From the NCBI GenBank assembly GCA_022448955.1, contig JAKVCU010000012.1, positions 14,308 through 47,598 on the forward strand: a stretch of 33,291 nucleotides of DNA, read 5' to 3'. The DNA comes from Saprospiraceae bacterium. GTDB lineage: Bacteria; Bacteroidota; Bacteroidia; Chitinophagales; Saprospiraceae. Shown here piece by piece: positions 24,849 through 33,084 of this stretch. Under the pieces are notes generated by a model. That model was not told the origin of the DNA, did not search any database, and saw nothing but the letters and a program-made list of their open reading frames with translations. The position numbers and the translations under genes were made by a program. The stretch's first letter is position 1. Each line of letters begins with the position of its first letter.

Positions 24849-25975
24849 TGAAGTGCCTTTTTGAGTTGTTCAATGACAAAGTCAACTTCTTCCTTTGTGT
24901 TATGATGAGAGAATGAAAAGCGAATCGCTTTTCCTTCAATGGTATTCGGTAATGAATTGATGACATGTGAGCCTTGATCAGCACCTGAGCTGCAAGCACT
25001 ACCTCCAGAAACAGAGACCCCAGCAATATCCAAATTGAATAATATCATATCTGATTTATCCGATTTTGGGAAAGTCACATTCAACACTTTATAATGATTA
25101 GGACCATCAAAATCAGAATTAAAGTGGATATCTGGAAAATGAGTTTTGAGTTGTTCAATCATATGATCACGAACGATCTCAATCTTAGCCTTTTTCTCTT
25201 GCATTCCATCAATAGAAGACTCTAAGGCTTTCGCTAGGCCTAAAATACCGTAGATGTTTTCGGTACCACCACGCATATTGCGCTCCTGCGACCCTCCATC
25301 GATATATGGCTTAATCATATTATCCCCATTAATATAAACAAAGCCTATACCTTTAGGTCCATGAAACTTATGAGCAGAGCCAGAGATAAAGGCTAATTTA
25401 CTTTTTGAGACATCAATCGGAAAATACCCCACCGTCTGGACGGTATCAGAATGGAAATATGCGCCATGTTCTTCACAGATAGCAGATACTTCATCTAAGT
25501 CGATCATCAAACCTACCTCATTATTAGAATGCATCAAGCTTACTAAGGTCTTTTCGTTCGAAGAACTTAACAGGTTTTTTAAAGAATCAATATCAATTCT
25601 TCCATTTTCGTGCAAATTCACCATTTCAATGGCAATACCATGGTGGTCTTTTAAATGATCCAGAGAATGTAAAATGCAGTGATGTTCTAAAGGTGAACTA
25701 ATAATTCTTTTTACTCCAAGGTCTCGAACTGCACATTTGAGTGCCATATTATTAGATTCGGTTCCTCCAGAAGTAAAAAACACCTCTCCAATGGATGCAC
25801 CGATGGAATTGGCCACTGATTTCCTAGCACGTTCAATAGCAGCACGGCTTGTCCTTCCTTCGGCATAAATAGAGGATGGATTCCCCCAGTGATCTTCTAA
25901 TGCCTCTCGCATTATTTCAATAACATCTGTAGAAACAGGCGTGGTTGCGGCATTATCAAAATAAATTCTTTTCAT
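24845..25975 (-). CDS. Cysteine desulfurase (NifS/IscS family)
   Basis: 376 residues, fold type I PLP enzyme. Visible: FDNAATTPV start, HHC substrate loop near 98-100, PLP lysine K203 (SAHK203FHGPKG), GGTEN, and the active Cys328 in the loop SGGSAC328SSGADQG. It converts cysteine to alanine and gives persulfide sulfur for Fe-S clusters or thiolated tRNA. The loop and overall length fit IscS/NifS-like enzymes rather than SufS. Its ATG overlaps the stop of the preceding small frame (TAATG), so translation is coupled to it. Third gene of the glmM minus operon. The assignment to a specific role (IscS versus tRNA or other) is not decided by sequence. Confidence 0.92.
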   Translation of the reverse strand: MKRIYFDNAATTPVSTDVIEIMREALEDHWGNPSSIYAEGRTSRAAIERARKSVANSIGASIGEVFFTSGGTESNNMALKCAVRDLGVKRIISSPLEHHCILHSLDHLKDHHGIAIEMVNLHENGRIDIDSLKNLLSSSNEKTLVSLMHSNNEVGLMIDLDEVSAICEEHGAYFHSDTVQTVGYFPIDVSKSKLAFISGSAHKFHGPKGIGFVYINGDNMIKPYIDGGSQERNMRGGTENIYGILGLAKALESSIDGMQEKKAKIEIVRDHMIEQLKTHFPDIHFNSDFDGPNHYKVLNVTFPKSDKSDMILFNLDIAGVSVSGGSACSSGADQGSHVINSLPNTIEGKAIRFSFSHHNTKEEVDFVIEQLKKALH

Positions 25976-26210
25976 TAAATTAGAGCTTTTACAAACCAGT
26001 CTTTCACCATTTCAAATGTCGAGCAAAGCTGGTTGACATGATGGAATTCGTTTGTTTCTAAACTGTACTTATAATCTCTACTCCATTCTTGAAAACCTTT
26101 TGCTAAAGCTTCAATGGCGTCTAAGATTTTTTGTTATTTATTAAAATTGGATAAATATGCTCATCCAGTTCAAATGGTCTATTAAAATAAATCCCCTGTG
26201 TAATCACCAC
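25975..26210 (-). pseudogene. Small frameshifted gene between glmM and cysteine desulfurase
   Basis: Two coding-like segments in different frames join at an A6 run (plus 26127-26132). The first runs from a GTG at 26210, 6 nt after the glmM stop, to a TAG at 26121-26123 and reads VVITQGIYFNRPFELDEHIY onward. The second continues as ILDAIEALAKGFQEWSRDYK and so on, ending with WFVKALI and a TAA (25975-25977) that shares its last A with the cysteine desulfurase ATG. One more A in the run, or a -1 slip after AAA-AAA, restores a single frame of about 78 codons. I do not recognise the protein; it looks mainly helical, without membrane segments. It may be a recent pseudogene, a sequencing error, or a frameshift-expressed gene. 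No ATG is present, so the true N-terminus is uncertain. Confidence 0.55.
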
Positions 26211-26216
26211 TTCTTT

Positions 26217-27596
26217 TTATTTCAAAATATGGTCCACATCACTCTTCATCTGATCAACTAATGCTTTGGCATTTTCAAAGGAGTCATGTTCTGCATATAC
26301 TCGAATGATTGGCTCTGTATTGGATTTACGCAAGTGCACCCAACCCTGAGCGAAATCAATTTTTAATCCATCAATCGTATTACAATCTTCGTTCTCGTAT
26401 TTTTCGTGTAATGCTACAATTAAGGCATCAACATCAATCGCTGGTGTTAAAGCTATCTTATCCTTTACCATTTTATAAACTGGATAAGTTGCTCTTAATG
26501 CCGTCATTGGACGACCAAATTTAGCTAAATGTGTCAAAAACAGAGCTATCCCAGCTAAAGCATCACGTCCATAGTGAAGATCTGGCACAATAATTCCGCC
26601 ATTTCCTTCTCCCCCAATTACGGCATCTTGGGCTTTCATCATTTCCACTACATTAACCTCTCCAACTGCGCTAGCAAAATAAGTTCCTCCATGCTTTTGC
26701 GTGACATCTCTTAAAGCACGAGTAGAGGATAGATTAGAAACGGTGTTTCCCTTTTTCTGACTCAGGATATAATCAGCCACAGCTACCAAGGTATATTCTT
26801 CGCCAAACATACTTCCATCTTCATTGACAAAAGCTAGACGATCCACATCTGGATCTACAGCAATGCCTAAATCTGCTTTTTCAGCAACGACCTTAGCTGC
26901 TAAGTCTTGCAAATTTTTGGGTAAGGGTTCTGGATTGTGCGCAAACTGACCATTCAAAACGCCATTCACCAATACCACTTCACATCCCAAAGCTTCCAGA
27001 AGAGGAGGAACAGAAATGGACCCAGTGGAATTAATACAATCGACCACTATTTTAAACCCCTGAGATTTTACGCTTTCAACATCTACCATTGGCATCTCCA
27101 ATAGGATATCGATATGTTTTTGAATATAGCCTTCTTTGCGGATATGTTTTCCCAGATGATCCACTTTCTCATATTGAATAGCTCCTGAATCAAGTAATGC
27201 CAATAAATTTTCTCCATCCTTTTTTGAAATGAACTCTCCTTTATGATTAAGGAATTTCAGCGCATTCCACTCCTTTGGATTGTGACTAGCAGTAATAATG
27301 ATACCAGCACCTGCTTGCTCCTTTGGAACGGCAATTTCTACAGTTGGAGTAGTTGAATAATCCAAATCAATTACTTCAAAGCCCAATGAAACCAGCGTTT
27401 GAGTTACTAATGCACTCACTATCTCCCCAGATATTCTTCCATCTCTTCCCAATACTACTCTAGGGGCAGCGCCTTCTTGAAGCAGCCAATAACCAAAAGC
27501 CGCTGTGCATTCTACCACATCTTGAGGAGTCAAATTTGAACCAGCCGTTCCTCCAATGGTACCTCTAATTCCTGAAATAGATTTAATTAAAGCCAA
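26217..27596 (-). CDS. glmM: Phosphoglucosamine mutase (alpha-D-phosphohexomutase family)
   Basis: 459 residues. The phosphoserine loop is TAS104HNP, the magnesium loop is D248-P-D250-V-D252-R, the sugar loop is GEGNGG, and the C-terminal phosphate loop is RKSNTEPIIRVY. GlmM interconverts glucosamine-6-P and glucosamine-1-P for cell wall UDP-GlcNAc; the SISGIRGTIGG start favours GlmM over phosphomannomutase. The start is TTG at 27596: there is no in-frame ATG between it and the upstream stop, and MALIKSISG aligns with family N-termini. A TAATTTTG -7 box lies 36 nt upstream. First gene of the operon with the small frameshifted gene and the cysteine desulfurase. Confidence 0.88.
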   Translation of the reverse strand: MALIKSISGIRGTIGGTAGSNLTPQDVVECTAAFGYWLLQEGAAPRVVLGRDGRISGEIVSALVTQTLVSLGFEVIDLDYSTTPTVEIAVPKEQAGAGIIITASHNPKEWNALKFLNHKGEFISKKDGENLLALLDSGAIQYEKVDHLGKHIRKEGYIQKHIDILLEMPMVDVESVKSQGFKIVVDCINSTGSISVPPLLEALGCEVVLVNGVLNGQFAHNPEPLPKNLQDLAAKVVAEKADLGIAVDPDVDRLAFVNEDGSMFGEEYTLVAVADYILSQKKGNTVSNLSSTRALRDVTQKHGGTYFASAVGEVNVVEMMKAQDAVIGGEGNGGIIVPDLHYGRDALAGIALFLTHLAKFGRPMTALRATYPVYKMVKDKIALTPAIDVDALIVALHEKYENEDCNTIDGLKIDFAQGWVHLRKSNTEPIIRVYAEHDSFENAKALVDQMKSDVDHILK

Positions 27597-27631
27597 GTTG
27601 ATTGATTTTTTGGTTATAAAATTTGCTCACA

Positions 27632-27639
27632 CAAAATTA
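27632..27639 (-). promoter_or_regulatory. Candidate -7 element for glmM
   Basis: On the minus strand this reads TAATTTTG, an exact TAnnTTTG, 36 nt before the TTG start. No TTTG is seen at the usual -33 position. Confidence 0.4.
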
Positions 27640-27779
27640 TAAAAAAGGACAAGCTATTACTCTAAAGTATTAACCTATTTTCATCTTTTAGATAAAAAGG
27701 AAATCGCCTGACAAAGATTGATTCGTTTCATTTCTTGAGCAGGCCTCGCGCTATAAGCTCATTTCCGTGGTAGAATACC

Positions 27780-27787
27780 TACTTTTG
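27780..27787 (+). promoter_or_regulatory. Candidate -7 element for the methyltransferase operon
   Basis: TACTTTTG matches TAnnTTTG and is followed by CG. A start of transcription about 5-7 nt later would lie almost on the ATG at 27800, which favours the downstream ATG at 27815 as the true start. No clear -33 element. Confidence 0.4.
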
Positions 27788-27814
27788 CGCAGTCCATAAA
27801 TGAATTTAATGCGT

Positions 27815-28540
27815 ATGGAATGGTTTAAAAATTGGTTTGATTCTCCTTTTTATCATTTGTTGTACAGCAATAGAGATGCGATAGAGGCACAACAATTCAT
27901 CGATCACCTATTAAATCATCTTCAACCTCCTGCTAACTCTAAAATGTTAGATCTAGCCTGTGGAAGAGGAAGACATGCTACTTATCTTGCAAAAAAAGGA
28001 TTTCAAATAACGGGTATTGATTTATCTCCTCAAAGTATCGCTTTCGCTAAACAGGAAGAAAGGGACAATTTAGATTTCTACATCGCTGATATGCGAGAAA
28101 CTTTTAAAGCTAACTACTTCGATTATGTATGGAATTTCTTTACCAGCTTTGGCTATTTCTTAGAAAAATCAGAAAACCTAAAGAGTGTACAGAGTATTTC
28201 TAAAAGTTTAAAACCAAAGGGTTTTGTTATCATTGATTTTTTTAATAGCCAATATGTGCTTGATCATCTGGTCAGCAATGAAATGAAAAGAGTTAATGGC
28301 ATCACCTTCTTGATTGAAAGAAGTGTAGATCAGCAATTTATCCGAAAGAAAATCACCTTCGATGATGATGGTCAAAAAAAGTCTATCACCGAACGCGTTC
28401 GATTATTTGAATTAGAAGATTTTCAACGCATGTTTTCTCGTTCAGGTTTACATATTTTGAATACCTTTGGGGATTATAAATTATCTAATTTTGACATACT
28501 AAATAGTCCAAGGCTTATCATCATTGGACAAAAGACATAA
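27815..28540 (+). CDS. Class I SAM-dependent methyltransferase
   Basis: About 241 residues from the ATG at 27815 (MEWFKNWFDSPFYHLLYSNR); ATGs at 27800 and 27809 are also in frame, but the -7 box and family pattern favour 27815. SAM motif I is MLDLACGRGRHATYLAKKG, motif II has GIDLSPQSI, and later segments DYVWNFFTSFGYF and LKPKGFVIIDFFN complete the Rossmann fold. The WF-x-x-WF start with YHLLY is typical of a Bacteroidota methyltransferase group of unknown substrate. Its TAA shares the A with the ATG of the PAP2 gene (TAATG), so the two are translationally coupled. Confidence 0.87.
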   Translation: MEWFKNWFDSPFYHLLYSNRDAIEAQQFIDHLLNHLQPPANSKMLDLACGRGRHATYLAKKGFQITGIDLSPQSIAFAKQEERDNLDFYIADMRETFKANYFDYVWNFFTSFGYFLEKSENLKSVQSISKSLKPKGFVIIDFFNSQYVLDHLVSNEMKRVNGITFLIERSVDQQFIRKKITFDDDGQKKSITERVRLFELEDFQRMFSRSGLHILNTFGDYKLSNFDILNSPRLIIIGQKT

Positions 28541-29121
28541 TGGAAGCAATATTAGAATTTGATCAAACTATCTTTTTCCTGATTAATAATGACGGTCATA
28601 ATTCATTTTTAGATGCAATTATGCCCTATTGGAGAGATAAATATACATGGATACCTTTCTATTTGGCCTTAGCTATATTTGTTATTTATAAATTTAAGGC
28701 TAAAGGACTCTATCTGATTCTTGCATTAGCTTTAACGGTTGGAATTGCCGACACTATAAGTAGTAAGATCATAAAAAAAAGTGTACAAAGACTTCGCCCC
28801 TGTAATGATACTCAGATCAATCAGCAAGTAGAATTATTGGTAAGATGTGGCGGTGGTTATAGCTTCACCTCTTCACATGCCACTAATCATTTTGCAGTCG
28901 CCTTATTTTTGATAGGTACTTTAGGCAGGATATTTCGTCGTATCAAGTGGCCACTTCTATTTTGGGCAGCTACGATTGCGATGGGCCAAGTATATGTAGG
29001 CGTACATTATCCTCTAGACATCTTAGTCGGGGGAACAATAGGCTCCTTAATAGGAATTGGAATATCCAGAATATATCAATCATTTCCGAAGCTAATGCTT
29101 CAAAACGCAACACCAGCTTAG
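28540..29121 (+). CDS. PAP2-family membrane phosphatase
   Basis: 193 residues with about five or six membrane segments. The three phosphatase motifs are: K79-x6-R86-P87 (KKSVQRLRP), TSSH (T110-H113, in place of PSGH), and H156-x3-D160 in VGVHYPLDILVG. The usual Arg of the third motif (SRx5H) is Gln150 here, a variation often seen in Bacteroidota but still worth noting. Family members remove phosphate from undecaprenyl pyrophosphate, phosphatidate or similar lipids; the substrate here is unknown. Start-stop coupled to the methyltransferase and 1 nt before the ZIP-type gene. Confidence 0.87.
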   Translation: MEAILEFDQTIFFLINNDGHNSFLDAIMPYWRDKYTWIPFYLALAIFVIYKFKAKGLYLILALALTVGIADTISSKIIKKSVQRLRPCNDTQINQQVELLVRCGGGYSFTSSHATNHFAVALFLIGTLGRIFRRIKWPLLFWAATIAMGQVYVGVHYPLDILVGGTIGSLIGIGISRIYQSFPKLMLQNATPA

Positions 29122-29122
29122 T

Positions 29123-29857
29123 ATGTCAATTTGGGAATATATTCTATTATTCAGCAGTGTTTTGATTGGGGGAGCTGCCATCTTTGTTTTTCAAGTGCGT
29201 AGTGGCAGAAGGCTTAAGCTTGTCCTTTCTTTCAGTGGAGCATATATTTTAGGCATCACCGTATTACATCTAATGCCTGGCGTTTTTTCCTCAGATTTTC
29301 ATCATCTAGAATATTTCGTTTTGTTGGGCTTTGTCATTCAGTTGATGGTCGATCAGCTTTCGCAAGGTGTTGAACATGGCCATATTCATGCGCACCAAGA
29401 ATCCAAATGGGCTTTAGCTATACAAGTGATGCTAGGCCTGTGTTTACATGCTTTTTTAGAAGGTTTACCATTAGCAGAATACGAATCCTTCCATGCCAGT
29501 CATCATGCAGAAGAGCATAATCACAATCACCTTTTTTGGGGTATTATTATGGATAAGGTACCCGCAGCCTTTGCTTTAGGTATTTTGTTGCGAGAAGCTG
29601 GGTTTAATGCAAAAAAGATTTTTGGTTTCTTAATCATTTTTGCGGCTATGTCACCATTAGGGGCTTTTACAACTACCTTATTAGGTCAAAACTTAGAATT
29701 ACTATCCCAAATGGTAGCGGTAGTGGTTGGTTCGTTTCTACACATTGCCACTACAATTATCTTTGAAGCAGATGAAAACAAACAGCACCGCATCTCTTGG
29801 CCCAAAATTGGGGCAATCGCAATAGGCTTGGGTATTTCTATGTTAACCACTCACTAA
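29123..29857 (+). CDS. ZIP-family divalent metal transporter
   Basis: 244 residues with about eight hydrophobic segments. The metal helix 4 motif H109-A-F-L-E113-GLP is clear and a His-rich loop follows (HHAEEHNHNH, about 127-136). Helix 5 reads IIMD144-K-V-P147, where canonical ZIPs have H-E-x-P, so the first His of that motif is Asp here. ZIP proteins move Zn2+, Fe2+ or Mn2+ into the cytoplasm; the altered motif may change selectivity or place the protein in a divergent subfamily. Third gene of the methyltransferase-PAP2-ZIP operon, 1 nt after PAP2. Confidence 0.85.
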   Translation: MSIWEYILLFSSVLIGGAAIFVFQVRSGRRLKLVLSFSGAYILGITVLHLMPGVFSSDFHHLEYFVLLGFVIQLMVDQLSQGVEHGHIHAHQESKWALAIQVMLGLCLHAFLEGLPLAEYESFHASHHAEEHNHNHLFWGIIMDKVPAAFALGILLREAGFNAKKIFGFLIIFAAMSPLGAFTTTLLGQNLELLSQMVAVVVGSFLHIATTIIFEADENKQHRISWPKIGAIAIGLGISMLTTH

Positions 29858-30183
29858 ATTAGGATGATTTCTTGCCTAGATAAGTGTTAAAATACCATTC
29901 GAATTAAAGTTCGATCAAAATTAGATTAACAAAATCTAAAATCTTAGCGAATTTTCCCTATTTTGGCCTTGTCTTAATAGACCAATTTTATATTTAAAAT
30001 AGATCGGACAATTAGCATGAAATTCGTACAGAAGGTAGTTCTTCTGAATATTATTTTATATTCTAAATCTATATTCTTTAGATTGGTAGGTATTTCGTCT
30101 AGTCCTGATCATTACCACTAATTCAAATTTTATAAAGAGCGCTTAGTTGAATTGCTTCAATTAATTACAACTACTTGACGGTT
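29858..30183. other. Intergenic leader region before the TonB-dependent receptor
   Basis: 326 nt with no supported gene. It holds several small perfect AT-rich hairpins: TTAGATT-aacaa-AATCTAA (29921-29939), CAGAAG-gtagtt-CTTCTG (30029-30046), and TCTAAA/TTTAGA around 30063-30083. The first may end the ZIP operon, though it lacks a T-tract. A short ATG frame at 30017 is judged chance. No promoter box of good quality was found for the receptor gene. Confidence 0.4.
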
Positions 30184-33024
30184 ATGAAGAACATTCTTTA
30201 CACAATATTATTGCTTTGTGCAATAAGTATCACCAATGGCCTATCTTCCCAAACTACAATTAGAGGAGAAATCCTAGACGGCGGCAATAAAGAACCCATC
30301 ATCGGTGCCAATGTGGTCATCAAAGGTTTTGAAACAGAAGGAACAATTACTGATTGGGATGGCTCTTTCGAATTCTCAACTGATAAAAGCTTACCACTTA
30401 CTTTATTGATAACTTATGTGGGTTATGTCTCCAAAGAGGTGGAGCTTATAGAAAATTCTAGACTTCAAATTGTCCTTCAAGAAGATGCAATCATCCTAGA
30501 GGATGTAACCGTAACTGGTTCCAGAATTCTTGACAAACAAAAGGAATCACCATTGACGATTGAATCGATGGATATCATTGCTATTAAAGAAACGCCTGCA
30601 GCAGATTTCTACGATGGTCTGGGTGCACTTAAAGGTGTAGATTTAACAGCAGCAAGTATCGGCTTTAAAGTTGTTAATACCCGTGGTTTTAATAGTACAA
30701 GCCCAGTACGTTCCTTACAAATTATTGATGGTGTGGACAATCAAGCGCCTGGTTTGAATTTCTCACTCGGTAATTTCTTAGGAACCTCAGAATTAGATAT
30801 AAAGAAAGTGGAATTAGTCGTAGGTGCAAGTTCAGCTTTTTATGGCCCGAATGCCTTCAACGGTGTAATCAGTATGGAAACCAAAGATCCCTTCTTCCAA
30901 CAAGGGCTTTCTGCTATGGTGAAAGTAGCTGAAAGGAACATGTTGAAAGGGGCTATACGCTGGGCAGATGCCTTCAAAAATAAAGCTGGAAAAGATTATA
31001 TCGCTTACAAATTTAACCTAGAATACTTACAAGCAGACGACTGGGAAGCAGAGAACTATGATCCGGTGGATGAATCAAGGGTAAATAGTTTAAATCCAGG
31101 TCGTTTTGACGCTGTAAATATTTATGGTGATGAATACCAAACAAGAAATGATTTCTCTTCAGGTAGCATTTCTACACCAGAATTTGCTGGTTTAGGTACT
31201 TGGTACAGAACAGGCTACCGTGAAATTGATTTGGTAGATTATGATACGAGAAACTTGAAAGCAAATGCTGCTATTCATTGGCGTACCAATCCAGATGATG
31301 GATTGTTATCACCAGAGCTAATTTTTTCCAATAGTTTTGGTTCTGGTACAACCGTTTATCAAGGTGATAATAGGTTTAGCCTTAGAAATATCACTTTTTT
31401 ACAAAACAAATTAGAGTTTAGAAAACTGAATAAATACTTCATCAGAGCCTATACCACAAGAACCTCAGCTGGTGATTCCTATGATCCTTATTTTACAGCT
31501 CTAGAACTTCAGAAGAGGGCCAAGGAAGATGATGAATGGTCCATCAACTACAATGATTATTGGGTAAGTAACATTAATAGCCAAATGTTAGAAAACGGTT
31601 ATCCAGTCCCTCAAATAGCCTTAGACCCTACGACTGGATTGCCTATAATTAATCCAGATGGAACTTTACAAACTACTTTTGATGTAGAAGGCGCCAGAAA
31701 ATGGTTAGAAGATAATAGAGATTTGCTCGTTCAATGGCATGGTGAGGCAGAAGGCTTTGCCAATGGCCCGGGTACAGGAAGTTCCTTATCTCTTCCGTTT
31801 TTTGCACCAGGTACAGATCGTTTCCAAGAGGCATTTGATGAAATATCAGGTACGCTAAGGACAGAGGGTGGTACTAAATTCTTTGATAACTCCGCTCTTT
31901 ACCACGTCCATGGCGAATATATCTTTACGCCATCATGGACCAACAAAATCACAGTAGGCGCCAATGCACGTTTGTATACGCCAGAATCAAGAGGTACGGT
32001 ATTCTCTGATTCAACGGGAACTATATCAAACTTTGAATTTGGTACATATGCAGGTATCGAAAAATCTGTCTTAAACAATAAGGTTAAATTACAGGCTGCA
32101 CTTCGTGCCGATAAAAACGAAAACTTTGACTGGTTATTCTCTCCAGCCATGTCTATCGTTTACACGCCTTCAAAAGAAAGCTTTTTCCGCGTATCATTCT
32201 CCTCTGCTATTCGTAACCCAACGCTTACAGATCAATATTTATTCCTAGATGTAGGTCGTGCCGTACTTTCCGGCAATTTAAATGGTGTAGATGACCTAGT
32301 CACCGTAGAATCCGTAGATGACTGGCGTACAGACTTAGATTTAAGTCGTTTGGATACCTTCAGTATTGCTCCTGTTCGACCAGAAAAGGTTCAAACGCTT
32401 GAAGTTGGATTTAGGACTACGCTCTTTAATTCTTTATATGTGGATGCTGGTTATTATTACAGTACCTATCAAGATTTTCTTGGATTCAATATTGGTGTTG
32501 ACCTAGACTTAGACTTAACTGTAGGTACGCCAAGAATTCAAAACTTACAAGCCTATCGTTACTCTGCTAATTCTACCAATACCGTTACTACTCAAGGTCT
32601 TTCTATTGGTATGAACTATTATTTTGCAGAAAAATATACATTAACAGGAAATTACTCTTGGAACCAACTGGTTGTAGCAGATGAAGATGATCCAATTATC
32701 CCTGCATTTAATACACCAGAGCATAAATTTAATATCGGATTAGGAGGACGTAATTTTAGAATTGGGGGCCTAAAGAATCTAGGTTTTAATATCAACTACA
32801 AATGGATTGAAGGTTTCCTTTTCGAAGGTTCTCCCCAATTTACCGGATTTATACCTACTTATGATATGTTGGATGCACAGGTGAATATTACATTCCCTGA
32901 CATCAACACCACTCTAAAAATTGGAGCTTCTAATTTATTAGATAATCGCCGTTTCCAAACTTTTGGAGGACCTAGGATTGGAAGATTAGCTTATGCGACC
33001 ATCACTTACGAACCTAAAAGATAA
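30184..33024 (+). CDS. TonB-dependent receptor with carboxypeptidase-regulatory N-domain
   Basis: 946 residues from the ATG at 30184; a TTG at 30175 adds only three residues upstream and is rejected. A signal peptide (hydrophobic LYTILLLCAISITNG) is followed by a CarboxypepD_reg-like domain (about 24-105, GEILDGGNKEPIIGANV and GYVSKEVEL). Then come the TonB box/plug (VTVTGSRI, RGFNSTSPVRSLQIIDGVDN, VELVVGASSAFYGPNAFNGV) and a 22-strand-type barrel with strand patterns to the last residues (LAYATITYEPKR, an aromatic-rich end). It imports a large or scarce ligand across the outer membrane using TonB energy. No SusD partner is adjacent, so a SusC-type glycan system is unlikely; the ligand is unknown. 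Confidence 0.93.
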   Translation: MKNILYTILLLCAISITNGLSSQTTIRGEILDGGNKEPIIGANVVIKGFETEGTITDWDGSFEFSTDKSLPLTLLITYVGYVSKEVELIENSRLQIVLQEDAIILEDVTVTGSRILDKQKESPLTIESMDIIAIKETPAADFYDGLGALKGVDLTAASIGFKVVNTRGFNSTSPVRSLQIIDGVDNQAPGLNFSLGNFLGTSELDIKKVELVVGASSAFYGPNAFNGVISMETKDPFFQQGLSAMVKVAERNMLKGAIRWADAFKNKAGKDYIAYKFNLEYLQADDWEAENYDPVDESRVNSLNPGRFDAVNIYGDEYQTRNDFSSGSISTPEFAGLGTWYRTGYREIDLVDYDTRNLKANAAIHWRTNPDDGLLSPELIFSNSFGSGTTVYQGDNRFSLRNITFLQNKLEFRKLNKYFIRAYTTRTSAGDSYDPYFTALELQKRAKEDDEWSINYNDYWVSNINSQMLENGYPVPQIALDPTTGLPIINPDGTLQTTFDVEGARKWLEDNRDLLVQWHGEAEGFANGPGTGSSLSLPFFAPGTDRFQEAFDEISGTLRTEGGTKFFDNSALYHVHGEYIFTPSWTNKITVGANARLYTPESRGTVFSDSTGTISNFEFGTYAGIEKSVLNNKVKLQAALRADKNENFDWLFSPAMSIVYTPSKESFFRVSFSSAIRNPTLTDQYLFLDVGRAVLSGNLNGVDDLVTVESVDDWRTDLDLSRLDTFSIAPVRPEKVQTLEVGFRTTLFNSLYVDAGYYYSTYQDFLGFNIGVDLDLDLTVGTPRIQNLQAYRYSANSTNTVTTQGLSIGMNYYFAEKYTLTGNYSWNQLVVADEDDPIIPAFNTPEHKFNIGLGGRNFRIGGLKNLGFNINYKWIEGFLFEGSPQFTGFIPTYDMLDAQVNITFPDINTTLKIGASNLLDNRRFQTFGGPRIGRLAYATITYEPKR

Positions 33025-33033
33025 TTAAGATTC

Positions 33034-33046
33034 GGGCTTATGGCCC
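33034..33046 (+). terminator. Weak hairpin after the TonB-dependent receptor gene
   Basis: GGGC-TTATG-GCCC (33034-33046) followed by TATTTATT, 10 nt after the stop. The stem is only 4 bp, so termination is doubtful, but the position fits. Confidence 0.3.
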
Positions 33047-33084
33047 TATTTATTCGCAATCATTTATTAATCAACTATTTATTT

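Noticed and set aside
30017-30121. Short ATG frame in the leader of the TonB-dependent receptor
   Set aside because: About 34 codons of low-complexity AT-rich composition, with no promoter or conserved pattern; probably chance.
30175-30183. TTG start for the TonB-dependent receptor
   Set aside because: Adds only three residues in front of a good signal peptide starting at the ATG 30184.
31899-32150. Minus-strand ORF in the TonB-dependent receptor barrel
   Set aside because: Shadow frame of the receptor gene without its own signals.
30184-33024. SusC-type glycan-uptake receptor
   Set aside because: No SusD-like gene or polysaccharide enzyme is adjacent, and the sequence is a general TonB-dependent receptor with a carboxypeptidase-regulatory domain.
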